Shown here piece after piece: positions 1-13,700 of a stretch of 64,000 nucleotides of DNA; position 1 is the first letter of the stretch, and each line of letters begins with the position of its first letter. Under the pieces are notes generated by a model, which saw only the letters and a list, made by a program, of their open reading frames with translations, did no database searches and was not told where the DNA came from. A program made the position numbers and the translations under genes. Source of the stretch: Saxidomus purpurata (taxonomy: Eukaryota; Mollusca; Bivalvia; Venerida; Veneridae). The stretch spans positions 30,763,962 to 30,827,961 of the forward strand of contig JAFMSR010000003.1 of NCBI GenBank assembly GCA_022818135.1, read 5' to 3'.

Positions 1-2
1 AT

Positions 3-206
3 GCCACCACTGAGAATAAAGTTGTACATACAGGTATTGGAGAAAGCAAGGATCAAATTATTCAGAGTAAAGACCGTCAAACTATATGCACACTGAAAGA
101 TGATTTAGAAGTACTTCCCAGTTATTGTATTGAACAGGTTAATCCTGGTCTTGATTCTTGTGTATATCACCAGCAGATAGCAACAACAGGCAAAAAGCAA
201 CTTTAG
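3..206 (+). CDS. possible C-terminal fragment of an upstream gene (low confidence)
   Basis: The third frame is open from the window edge for 67 codons and stops at TAG 204-206. Its composition is protein-like (hydrophilic, mixed residues, including the stretch DDLEVLPSYCIEQVNPGLDS), unlike the Phe/Leu/Tyr-rich translations typical of the AT-rich noncoding DNA here. No domain is recognisable and the start lies outside the window. It could be the last coding exon of a gene to the left, or a chance open frame. Confidence 0.25.
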   Translation, partial: ATTENKVVHTGIGESKDQIIQSKDRQTICTLKDDLEVLPSYCIEQVNPGLDSCVYHQQIATTGKKQL

Positions 207-1610
207 AAAAAGTATAACGAAAATTGTCTCCATGAAACAACGAATAATCTGAAGGCTTCAACAGAAGTGTTACACATTTGGCAAAACCTTTCATTTCATT
301 GTTGAATCCACTAGTTGTTAAAGAAACATGCGATGAGCAAACGGAAGTATGATTGATAAATATTTTTGAGATGAGCAAGACATTGATACACTCGTCAACT
401 GCCGGGCTTACACCCAGAAGAATGCATGCATCCTCTGATAAAAGGCAGCAGTTAACGAGCTTAAATTGCTTTCATGGCCACATGACAGTTTTTGACAGGA
501 ATACTTTTGTAACGGATTTTCTGAGGTAATGGGTGTAGCTGTGAGACATTTGACGGACAGAAGAAAATGAAATAAGAGTGAGAAACGGACATGTATGTGT
601 GTCGGGACATACATAAGCAGCAACAGAACAAAGGAAATGCACTTACGATACACAGAAATAGAGGTAATGGAAAAAAAAAAGACAACTGATAGCCAGATCG
701 TGGGCTTGTGAATACATAACGGGTTATCCGAAAAGGAACTAGAAAGTTGACAAAAGGCCAAAATTCAATTTAATAAAATGTAAGAGGAGGGGGGATTCTT
801 TACTTGTGTAGAAATATTATGGGCATCAGGAAAGAACATTGTTGTTTTGTATAGATTAATCAGTGAAATTTGTAGTAATTGAAAATGACTAGTATATGAA
901 ACAGCTAGTTGAAAATTTGAAACAGCTTTGTTAACATTAATAGCAGTCAAAATAAGAAACGGACTGTGGTAATAATTGTTAAAGGATATGAGCAAATGTT
1001 ATTTCAGATCGTAGAGATTATTCAATGACGAACTTGAGAAAATCTAAAGTTTCTGACGAGATAATTAAGATACTATCAGGCAAAGGGTAATTTTGAGAAC
1101 GAGAACCGACAATTTCAAGAGTTAAAGCACAAAAGACGTTGCGGAATAATAATAATTGAGGAAGAAAATGACCAAATGAAAAGTTTTACATGTAAGTGAA
1201 TCAGAGTCACACGTCATCTACATTGTGTGCATTTCCAAATGAGAAGAGAATGAGAAGCATTATAAACCCATCACACCTACACAAAGACCTATTACTACAT
1301 ACATTAAATTTGTATTCTCACAAGTTCGTCTCAGATTTGTGAAACAAAGTATCTCGTTGACGTATGATGTACTGTACTTGAAATTGATGTTTATCCACGT
1401 AAACAGTATCCGTATTCTAACGGTTGTGTAACGACCAAAGGACCTAGATGACAACGACAGGAAACAAAATTGACATTCGCTATGACATTAGCGTATACAC
1501 ATACATACAACAACAACAAAAGTGGACGGAATTTGGAACATAAACACACTACGCAAAAGTTTAAATACTGATGGATAAGCGAACACAAAGAACGCATTTT
1601 CCTAGAGACG
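207..1610. other. intergenic / upstream region of the nuclease gene
   Basis: No convincing gene is seen. Short plus-strand open segments (for example 365-527) are interrupted by stops and share no common frame. The 5' UTR and promoter of the ZC3H12-like gene should lie in the last few hundred bases. I see no clear TATA box or consensus NF-kappaB site. Confidence 0.4.
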
Positions 1611-1796
1611 ATGGAAAATGATATCTTAATTGAGGCATCCAAGTCAAATTTAATATGTAAGCACAGAGAGAAAATAGAGCGTCAGTTTGACGTTCAAATT
1701 GTCATTGACGGATGTGAAAATGAGGTCACCGGATTTTGTACATGTCGGGTGGTTGCAAAAACAACTAATGCACAGGAAAATGTGGACAAAGCAAAG
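1611..1796 (+). CDS. ZC3H12-like: ZC3H12-like exon 1 (KH-like module 1)
   Basis: Codes for residues 1-62, from ATG at 1611 to the donor AAG|GTACCA, phase 0. The segment around [16 protein letters not shown] reads as the helix-turn-strand of a KH fold, with CKHR where GxxG is normally found. It joins exon 2 in frame, where KYIHALTAS continues the last KH helix. The 8-kb gap to exon 2 means the link is inferred from phase and fold continuity; transcript data would settle it. Confidence 0.65.
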
Positions 1797-4700
1797 GTAC
1801 CAATGCAAATATTGAAATAGTTCACTTTGTAAGACATGCTGTAAAGGAAATATCTTTTTTATTTCAAAAAAAGCAGAACAATTTTTCAATCTGTCAGTCC
1901 CTAATTTTGCATATAAATGAACATTGTGTTTATAAGAATACAACTTTAATATCTCAGCGCAAAAACTAATTGAAACCATATCCTAACCATAACATGGCTC
2001 CAAAACTAATGTGACAACTAAATTTTTCAAACTAAACTCTAATCTACATGTAAGTTGTCCAACTAGTTGTAACTCACCCAGCCTAACCCTAATTAATGTC
2101 AAAATAATATATTATACTCATTAAGGGACATACAGCATACATACCATTCTCCTGGTTTTTGCTGGGATCTCCTCGAGATCCTGTCCCCAAAGCACGGCAA
2201 AAACTCCAGTAAATTAAAAGTTTTAAGGAAAAATTCGCCACAAAGCTCACAAAATATCAACCTTTGATGTTACCTTTGCAGTTATAAATTCATCCATTGA
2301 TTATCAGGTGTCCATATTAATAAACAACACTCAATCACCCATTAAGGTGGAAATCAATTAATGGAGAACCTCATGTTCTGCTTTGTTGAGAGCGCCTAAT
2401 GGGTTACTTATTCAAATCTTATCAGCTGTCAAACGGTATATATTGTAAATTGCAATCTTTTGTTACCCACGTTTCCTCAAGGTTTTATGTTTTCTGTGGA
2501 ATTGTCATTAGCCAGGGTGAGCTTTTCTAATTGATGATTGTTCATCGTCCATCAGCATTTTGATTCAAATGACATCTCTGAAACCACTAGGCTGTTGTTG
2601 ATAAAACTATGCAGCAATGTTCCTTGTACGAAGCTCTACCAAAATTGTTCAAAGAATTCCATTCCATGCAGAACTCTGGTTCCTATGTCAACAAATAGGA
2701 AACAATTTATAATCTTCTCTGAAACCAAAAAGCATAGAGCTTAGATATTTGGCATGTAGATTGTCTAGTGGACCTCTACCAAGATTGTTCAAATTATGAC
2801 CCCCATGTCAAAATTGACCCCGCACGGGTAGTCACTTAGTTTTGCATAGGCTTATATAAGAAAAACTTTAAAAATCTTCTCTGAAACCACTTGTAAGGCC
2901 TAGAGCTTAGATACTTGGCATGTAGCATTGGCTAGTGGACCTCTACCAAGATTGTTCAAAATGACCACGCATGGGGGTCACTTAGTTTTACATACATGTA
3001 GGCTTATAAAGGAAAAACTTTAAAAAATCTTCTCTGAAACCACAAGGCCTGGAGCTTAGATATTTGGCATGTAGCATTGCCTAGTAGACTTCTTCAAAGT
3101 TTGTTTCAAATTACAATGTATGCCCCTGGGGTCAAAATTGACCTTGCAGGGGGGGTCACTTGTTTTAAAAAGACGTATATATAGGAAAACCTATTTGGTA
3201 TATAACATTGTCTAGCGATCTTCCACCAAGCAAGTGGACTTGTACCAAGGTGAGCGATATAGGGCCAACTTGTCCCTCTTGTTAAGCATACTATCCAGAA
3301 ACTATGTGTAAAAAATACTTTGATCTACATGAACCAATAATGAGAGAATAGTAAACCAAAGTTTAATATCAGCAAGTCTTGTGTAAAATACTCAACAAAT
3401 TACCAAATACGTCCAGGTAGATAATCTGGCCATGTGTCGTGTTCTTTACCCACAAAAAATGCAAAAGATGCAAATATTTGAAACATATGCGTCAGCACGT
3501 GAATTGTGAGATTTAGGTATATGTTTGGGGCAGTTTGTATAAAAAAATATTGCCCACAAGCTTTGTGTTTCGTGCGCATATTGAGAAGAATTTTCACATG
3601 AAATCCCTTTAAAATTTTCAGCACTTCGCAGTTATAAAATTAGGTACTTTGATTGGTTTTACAGGTAAATAAACAGGTTTACATGACATGATTTTTTTTG
3701 TCTTATGCACATATTTAATTTTAATTATATGCTGACCGACATACATTTGTATAGCCTTATCAATATATTCTATCACAAAAAAAAAAAAAACTTGCTTTGC
3801 TAAGATCAAACAAACATGACAAAGTTCTTTCATCTTGTGATACGTGCAGCTTTATCTCTATGATTAAAAGAAGTTTGCAGTAAAAATACTTTCTTCGGGA
3901 AATGTAATTCATAAAAATAAATAGGAGAAAAATTCTACAGAAAAAAATGGCTTTCACAGTTAAATGAAACTAGCACAATAAACAAAAAAAAAGAAAACAG
4001 ACACACTAAATATAGGTAAAATTCGCTATTTGTGTGCGTTTCATGTTTATATTATGGTTGATTGTTGTGGATTTCACGCATGAATGAATTTGTAACGGTT
4101 ACCAATTTGACTGGTTAAATGTATGCTACAAATCTTTAGTAATAGTTTTCTGCTTTGGAATGATATAAAGCAGAAAATTAATGATGATCTCATTTGAAAC
4201 AGTTATGAATATCGAATTGGATCTATACTGCAATTTTCATACAAACAGAACAAGTTACTGGAGAAGTTTTGTTTTGTATAAACAACATTCGGAACTTGTT
4301 AAATGAGAAATATTTTTTCGCAGTCACAAATGAATGAACATTGCTCAATCAGTTGTGTCACATACATGTAGCTTGGACTTGTAATCAGTTTTAAAATTGA
4401 CTGAGTTAATTTTGTTCATCCTTAATGACAGGCCATCTGTATTCACACCTACCATGAGTGGAGAATTAACATTGACCAATTATGGTGGATCTTTAACAAA
4501 AATAAATGCTTCTGAATAAAGCCAGAGTATGATTTTGAAACAGTTAACCTCATCTACAGTTGCGTTAGTTACCCTGTCCATCTCTCTTTTTTGACTGTAC
4601 AGGTACTTGAAATTGTGAGGGTGCATTTATACATACTTTATTGTATTGGGATGAAATTCTTCTGTTTCAGAAACATTTCAGTTTCATCTGCACATGTACT

Positions 4701-7700
4701 ATTTTATCTGATATCTGTAATTCTAGACAAATGGCAAAACCACAGTTATGGGGGACTTAAACTTGGAATTTAATTCACCCACGAAAATTAGTGCCCCCAC
4801 AATATTAATGTTTCCACACTATTTATGCCAAATAGAAGGAATATTTAGTATTTAGTTTCAACATGTTTCGATAGATGTAAGCTACTATTTAATAAAGGTG
4901 ATTTGCATTTTGACTAATGAAGTTGACCTTGCATGGGAATTAAACCATGGGTAAGTCTGTTTTTGAAATTTAGTAGTGTAAAACATAGGCTCATAATTCC
5001 TGAATGTAGTAATTTGATGACTAGAATGATCTGTTAATAAGAGCTGATGAAGAAATATAAAACTGGGTGATGGCTCAAGGCCTGAAGCCTCTTACCAGCT
5101 ATTATGAAATACATGTACAATTGTACATGTAGTTGCTTTAAAACCTTATGGCATTTTTAGCTAAAATTTATGGGTACTGGTACTGATCAATTTTAAATTC
5201 CTTTTCTACCTTGCTTAATTTTCACAGTGTCCTAGCATACAGTAAGCCGAAACGGAAGTTGCTGATCTGTACGCTGATGATCAGTTAGTTATTGGCACAA
5301 ATTGAGGCCACCACGGTCTAGATTTTGTATTGAAAGTTTATCTAAATCGTCTTTTTTGAAGGAGATATTTTTGGGGTAAGTGTACCAGTTATTTATACTT
5401 TTATTGTGATCATCTTTGCTTCAAGTAAGGTGTACTTAGTATAGTTGCAATCGGCCTCGTTCCCAGTTTGATCACTGTCAAATTGACAAACGGCCAGAGA
5501 AAATTTGACTTTGTGTTCGCATATTCCATTGTATATATAGTTTCTGGTCTATAATTGTACCGGCATGGAAGAAAAAAAATATTTTTCTGACTCGTAGACT
5601 TCCTTGAATGGAGATTGAATGACTTGATGCAGAAAAAATAACTGTTTTGTTCCATCACTGAAAGTGACCCGACTGTACGCCTAATTGCAACTGTACACAA
5701 TCGTTAGTTGTGCAGAAGTACGCTTAGTTGTCGAACTGATAAATTTAGTGTGATTATATCATTAAAATGAACGATAACAAGTAGAAATTAATGTTATTTC
5801 TGCTATGGTTTCCACGTTTCAAAAAGCCGCTACTAGTTGCATTTTTCCCACTCCAAGTAATTTTTCGTGTATATCGGGCCTGTTCAAGACGATTTAATGT
5901 ATGTCCGGGTCCGTATTTGCATCCTTACTACAGACGAAGCATGAAATACTAGTTTTGAACTTGGTCCAAATATAAGGTTACATTAGGACCCAGTTTTGAA
6001 CAATAAAAGCCGATTTGAAAATCAATCAATGTTAGCGTTAGACACGCTGATATTTGTGTCAAAAAAAGAACTCAAACATTTTAGTGGCACTGGAATAATT
6101 AAACTATACTGTGTCGAATCATTAGATACGTCTTTACTGTGAACCTATTGTGAATCAATGACGGGCGCCATATTGGCAGGATCTGGCTGAACCCAAAACT
6201 TATCAGCCAATATTTTCTCTGAGTTTTATTATTATTAACAGCAAAAAATAGATAGATTTTATATGATTGCTTACAATTTCATTTGTATTTTTTTAGGTTT
6301 GCCTCCAGAAGATGTTATATTGGTAAAGAATGACCGTCGGTCGAAATTGACATATTAGGACCATGTGGACTACCTCATCAATTGGTCGAAAATAACATAT
6401 CCTGGCATTCAGAGTTATGTGTGGTTACAATTATGTTAACACGGATGAATGGGTGACCTTTTCCTTCGTTGTATGATTGGCATACATTATGCAAGCCAAC
6501 CAGGTATCCGAAGAACAGACTACTTAGCATTGATTGGCGCTTAAGCAATAATGATAGTAAAACAGGACATTGTACAAGTCCATCATGAAACGGACGAAGC
6601 TGCAATCATATATCCGTCATCATATAACCTGCAAGCATACATGGTGTTGGACGAGCAATATGTATCGGCAAAAGAAGTGACATGCGGGAAGGAGCTGCGA
6701 AGTTGTTGAACCATGATAAGGGTATAGAGATAAAATTCCAGGGACAAAGTTAATGATTACGATTCATCAATATTGAGTGACAAGTTAATGCAAAACTGTG
6801 ACAAAGTCCCATGCACATACTAAACAGTATCCTGAAAAATATTGTAACTATAATTCATGTAAGACATATCAAATTCGATGTGCTATAAAAGCAGAAGGGT
6901 AGCTAGGGTAACTTATAATGTATTATTATAAATATGTTGTCAGCAAATGTATTCCCCGCTACAAATATAGAGGTTGGGTCTTGAAACTACCCAATACATT
7001 CTAGAAAAGTTACAGTCATATTGTTACCAAACAAGGAACACAATGAGAATATAAGAATTTATTGTTCTAAATTTTCTATAACTGTTTAATAATTCTTTTG
7101 TAATTTTAGCAAAGTTGCATGCATCCTGTTTAATACATAATGTTATAATCATTGCAAGTGCAGACCACTATGTGTTCAGCATTGAATCAGAAATCAACAG
7201 AAACACTCAAATTGTAGAAAAGAGTAAAATTGGCGTGCCACTGCATATTTGCTTCATCATACTTTTATTAATGGATTTTATTTTAGGAGTCATTCATTTA
7301 TTTCTTACATGTACAAACAGAGGAATTTTGAATCAGTGAAGAATGAGTGGTGGTTAATAAAGAGCATAATAAAATAATATCAAGTTTTATATCGTCAGGT
7401 GGTTGTGTTCTTCCTATCCGTGCTTATGAATACTGTACTCTGCCTTAACAATTTAACATGGCCATAATCATAATTGCAACACATTGACAGTATGTACATG
7501 TACACAAAAGTCCAATGGTTTTGAAACGGAAAACCCATATCCGTATCCCATATCCATAAATGACGTCTGGTTAATACCAACAGAATCTGGTCTTTCACAT
7601 TCAGTTTATATGGCAAAACTTAGAGAAAGAGTAGAAATCGGTCATTAAGACAAAAAAGCTAAGTCCTGTATAACCGTCCAGTAAAAAGTCAGTATCGTTT

Positions 7701-10700
7701 GTAATGCTGTCTGCACTGAATTCTTTGACAGAAAGCTGAGTTTCGGTGTATCTTGTCCACTTAGATCTACTATAGAAATAATAGTGATCAAGTGCAACTC
7801 AGTCAATTGGATGTGTACACTTATCGACCATTACTGCCTCAATTTGATTATTTCTCAATTTTGTAAAACAGTGTGCATCAACCTGCATTACACTGGTCAT
7901 TTTGGCAGTGGTGTAGCAATAAATGTTTTATCATTCTCCCATTGCAATGCAAAGGGGAAAAGTCACAATTTTCAGTCTGCATTGGCGTTAAATTGGATCC
8001 TTTGTAGAGTAAACCATATGTAAAGATGGCATTCAGGTGCCCTTAGTTGGTTGCCCATCCACAGAATGTATGAAACACACACCTGTAAAATTTAAACAAA
8101 CACATTTCAGGAAACCATTATCTATATACCGGGAAAACAGTGCAAATCTAATTAAAATAAAAATGTATTTAATCTACATACAGCTCATTTTCTCTAAATT
8201 CTCTCTCGGAATTCCTACTGACTGACGGTATGAGATTGCATTGTTGTTTTCTAACACTCCAATAGTAAGTATGCATTACAAACCCGGACATATATCAATC
8301 CGAATCGTCTTGAACAGGCCCAATATACATTCATGAACAATTACTTGAAGTGGAGAACAACTGCAATGGCGGCTTTTCAAACGTGAAAAACATGTCAGAA
8401 CATTAATTAAATCTATAGATATTTTGACCAGACACAGATCTTCAAAGATATTTATAACACTAATAATGGCATAATGTGGCATCGATGTGACCAATGAATG
8501 GGTAATTTGGCTGTAAACTCGATGCTAGTAAATCGAACATATGATTTGGTTTTATTCATTAGAATTCTGAATATTAATTTTTTGAAACTAATCGTACAGT
8601 CTTATATTGAAATGTTGCAACTAAGCTACATTCGTGTCACTTTCAGTGATGGAACAAAACAGTTATTTTTCTGCATCAAGTCATTCAATCTCCATTCAAG
8701 GAAGTCTACGAGTCAGAAAAATATTTTTTTCTTCCATGCCGGTACAATTATAGACAAGAAACTATATATACAATGAAATATGCAAACACAAAGTCAAATT
8801 TTCCCTGGCCGTTTGTCAATTTGACAGTGATCAAACTGGGAACGAAGGCCGATTGCAACTATACTACACCTTACTTGAAGCAAAGATGATCACAATAAAA
8901 GTATAAATAACTGGTACACTTACCCCAAAAATATCTCCTTCAAAAAAGACGATTTAGATAAACTTTCAATACAAAATCTAGACCGTGGTGGCCTCAATTT
9001 GTGCCAATAACTAACTGATCATCAGCGTACAGATCAGCAACTTCCGTTTCGGCTTACTGTACGCTAGGACACTGTGATTTTGTTTAAAGTGGTAAAATAA
9101 ATGACATAAAGAATAGGGGGCAAGGTGGAGAGGTATAGTAGGACTATGTCCTGTTAGCTATGACTTATTTCAAAATAAATAAATATAAAAGTGCAGTCAC
9201 AGCCCAATGCATAAAATCTAACTCTATAAAAGGAATAAAGCTCTTGCGAAATGTGTATTTATAAGCAGTTCATACTTCGGCCTTAAGACCTACTTGTTGG
9301 ACTATTTAGGAAACTCAGTTTCTACATTTGCATTTATTATATATTGTCTTTTATTCACTTTTGTGACCCTGAATCATTGGATTTAAGATCAAGTAGTCAA
9401 TACAGTGATATTCTATACAAGTCAAGTGGTAATTGTCATTTGAACCAAGCACAAGTGCTACATTTGTACAAAGTGTTCCTACTGTACATGTAGTTAAAGG
9501 TCAGATCCATACCATTTCATTCAGCTCAAATAATTGAAGTTTTATGGTATTTGTTTATCATTTTCGGGTTGTGTTTTTTTTTAATCTCTCAAACAAGCAG
9601 TTTTGTGTATTTGAATGGTCTTAGAAACAGGAAGTGTTGAAAACAATTTCATGATTTGATATTCTATAACTTGACTGATTTTGAAGGGAAAATACTTGTT
9701 TACAAGGCTAGGAGGTAAAATAAGGATAAAAACATGATCACATGTGCAAACTAAGTGTTACATGTGCTGTAATTGTATATTTCAGAAATACATACATGCT
9801 CTAACAGCTAGTGGACAAGATTTCAGCATTATATCAGAAAATTATAGTGTAAATATAGTCAGCAGAATTCTTCAATTTAAATCAAACCTAGAGAGAGAAG
9901 CTGGGGTAGTCATTGAGGCAAGTGAAGGAATGAACAGTGTTAGTATTAAAGGAAGTAAGCAAGATGTAGAAAAAGCCAAACAGTTCACAGATTCTCTAGC
10001 TCTGGAACAAAATAATGGAAACCAGCATATCATTGGTAAAATTCAACCTTTTCAAGATTCTTTCATGAAGAAAAACAGTGAGTTTAGGTCAGATGATCCT
10101 AATTTGAATCCTTTCAATGCTGAAATTGGACCCGATTCAGATGATGAAGTATCTGATGATGAAGAAGAAATACTTGAGCAGGAAATTAAAAATTCCTCTG
10201 ACTATCGGAACAAGCTGGAATTTGCTTTTAAACTGGGTTATAATGAAACAGATCTGATAGAGGCTCTCAAAAAGTTAGATAGGGAAGCAGGACAAAATGA
10301 ACTTTTGTCGGAGTTAATAAAGAACAGTGCACTGAGACATGAGGATGGGGAAGGTGCAGGGACTGATTCTGGGAGCATGGGTTATGATAAAATGGGTGGC
10401 ACAGACTTGCAGTCTAGTCAGAAGAAGGTTTTTGTCGGTGACGAATCAAGTCCATTACGACATATCATTGTGGATGGAAGTAATGTAGCCATGAGGTAAG
10501 AAAATAATCTAAGGTATTTCTATCACAATGTTTATGTGTTGAATAATGAACTACAGACAGGCATTGGGCTAGAGTGAGATACAGTCTCCTAAAGCTGCCA
10601 AACTTCTCCCTGATTTCAGCTGAGGGAGAAGCAGTAATACATTTAAAAACACATTCACTGTTTAGGACAATGTGTGGGTAAAGTACTCTCCATTTCCAAA

Positions 10701-13700
10701 TTCAGAGCTGAACTATGACAATACATGTTGCACTGTTTTAAGGGTCTAGTAATAAACGACAAGGCTAATCAACTGAAGGTCCTTTGTACTAACAGTACAC
10801 CTCCTTTAGGGCCTGCAAAAAAGTTTGTTTCCTGTAACCCTACCGACCCTTTTTTACCCCCAACCAAAACTTTTTATGACCCTGAAAAAAATTAACATAA
10901 AGAAAATTTCTATTTTTCATGGAATTTGGTGTTGTCTGTGTTCAAAATACATTTTTTATTGATTTCTTCCATAAATATAACATCAAAGACCTAGTTATAG
11001 CTGAATACTGTTTAACAAAAATTGCCATAAATGAATAGCACGGAATCTCCCTCAAGAACCCACCAGATTGCAGGCTTTATAAGTCTTAATTAAAAAAAAA
11101 TAAAAAAAGACCACCCAAACCCCCTAGTAGGAGGGGGATACCCCTTCCCACACCCACCCCCCTCGATTTCGCACAACTCGTAAGTACTCATTGGGACAAG
11201 GACTCCTACTTAAAATTTCTAGTGAGAGCCCTGCTGTTATGGGCAAAGGGGCTCGGCATGTTTGATTTTTTTAAACAAAGTATGTATAGACAAAGGGAAC
11301 CAACTCTAACATCCAACAAAAAGTTGAGGTTGCGATTTCTACAAGTGATTCAAGTCTTAGACACAATGTACCTAGAACCAGAACTACATAAATCATTAAA
11401 ACGCAAATCGCCCTGATATAAACTTACTTACCATGTCGACAATCAATCATCGCTACCTAGACTTCTTGTAGCATTAAACAAGTACCTCTCTGTGGCCTGT
11501 GTCATGTGTGTAGATCCAAATGACCCTCTGCATTGATACAGTCACATCTGAATCTTTATGCCATTACAGACAATCTGAGATACAGTCATAGTAAGGTGAG
11601 AACAAATGTTGGAGCATTTTGAATGTTGGCCTTTTTGCCTAATATATATGAATGTATTCTAATTCTATTTTTGAATGAATATTCACATTTTTTAAAAAGA
11701 AATTCTGACATCAGTTTCATGAAATCGTAAGAATTATACATGTACATTAAGTAGTCATGTCTCACAATGAAAAGTACCCCTTGTTATTTTTTTGCAAAAG
11801 AAAAAACAATGACTGTGAAAGTAAAAGAGTAGGTCTCAGTAGGTGATTCATTTTTCTTTGAAACACTAAAATATAAAACTTGGTTATCCTGTTTAACAGA
11901 CATTAGATATTTGAAGTGTCCATGTAATGTTGTGTTTGTTTTTCAGTCATGGGAACAAGGAGATGTTTTCGTGTATGGGTATAAAGTTGGCAGTTGACTG
12001 GTTCAGGGAAAGGGGTCATACTGGTATCACAGTGTTTGTGCCTCAATGGCGCAAAGAAACGTCAAGAACAGATGCTAGAATAAGAGGTAACCATCACTAC
12101 TACTGTTATTGTATACTTGCAGATATCTGAAATAAGCTGAATCTTGTTTATCTGTTGGGATTTTTGGAAAAATATATGTTCGTGCAAATCATGATTGTAT
12201 ATTGAAATTCATAAGAATGGAAAATTTAATACATTGAAATTCATGTAACTTTTATTTGAAGAAGATGACAGTTTCTACCTTTTGTATGTACATGTATTAA
12301 AAAATTGAGTTCTTCAGTTGATTTTCAGATCAGGGTAACTCATACAATGTATAGAATGAGAAAAAATATTATAACTTTTCTTTTTTAATTCACAATCAAT
12401 TCATTTAAATTATTCTTCAGGGAATAAGAAATATTATGATATATATTTGAAATATCATAATATCGTTTTTACAACATAGAAAAACAGTTATAATATTTCT
12501 TATTCCCAGTAGAATAATTAAATGAATTGATTGTTAATTACAGTTTATTCACAAAATACTTAATTTTGCTACAAATACATATTTCAGATCAGCATATATT
12601 GAATGAGCTTGAGAAAGAGAAAGTACTGGTTTTTACCCCATCAAGACGTATTGGCGGGAAAAGAGTTATCTGTTATGATGATAGGTATATACTCAAGCTG
12701 GCTGTAGAAACAGATGGAATTGTGGTTTCTAACGACAACTACAGAGATCTGATTGGCGAAAACGAGCAGTTTAAAACAGTCGTGGAAGAAAGACTACTGA
12801 TGTACTCCTTTGTCAATGATAGGTAATAGATTTATCACTGATGCAATGCATTTGATATTATGTTGCTATTGTCATGTACTAGTACTCTTTGATTTGAGTA
12901 ATTTGTACATGTGTCATTAGCATTCATCAGAATATAAAACATTTTGTTACATGTAGAAATAATATATGTCTTCACCTACAGTATGCATAGAGGATAGTTC
13001 TTTCGAGTGGATATGTAATATATCTGTATGAAAAGTGATGCACAAATTTGATATTTTCACGAGCAAGAAGTGCAAGTGAAAATGTGAAAATTGCATCACT
13101 TTGAGTTGAGAGATATTCAGTATCCCCTTGAAACAAGCAAATATATGCTAACTATAAAATGAAAGCTATCCACTGAAAAAGTAGTTCCAGTAGACCTATA
13201 TCACCCACGTTCTGACTGATATGATATCTATACCATCACTCTTTATTATATACCTATAAACATTCTGTCAAAAATACAGCCTTTAGTCAACTATCAAATA
13301 CGGCCTGGCAGAAAAAAATCTGTACTGTATGTACGTGCGATCCGCACAGTGCCATTATTTGTTAGAGTGCATCCAATTGGCGCACAAAAAATTCATGCAT
13401 ACACATGACATTTATAACGTCGCTTTTAATTGGGTCCTTAGGACTTGTTTATATGATGATGTCAACAAAATGACTCCACATTCAACGCCTATTTCACGTG
13501 AATAAGAGTAACTGTTCGCTTTTATTTTTTGCTTAAGATGTCCTTTTAATTCAGTTTATTCGTGCAGACAAGTATCCAAAGGTATATAATAAAAGGGTCA
13601 TTATCATATAAATGTGATCCAGAAGCCAGATTTGCTCTCGCTGTGGTTGGATCATACTTGTGCACTACACTCATAATAATATATGATCCAATGCACGGCG

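Noticed and set aside
365..527. Plus-strand open stretch following the left-edge fragment, considered as a frameshifted pseudogene
   Set aside because: Several short frames would have to be joined by arbitrary shifts, and no family similarity supports it.
780..800. NF-kappaB-like GGGGGGATTCTT upstream of the nuclease gene
   Set aside because: It misses the 3' CC half of the kappaB consensus and lies 800 bp from the start codon.
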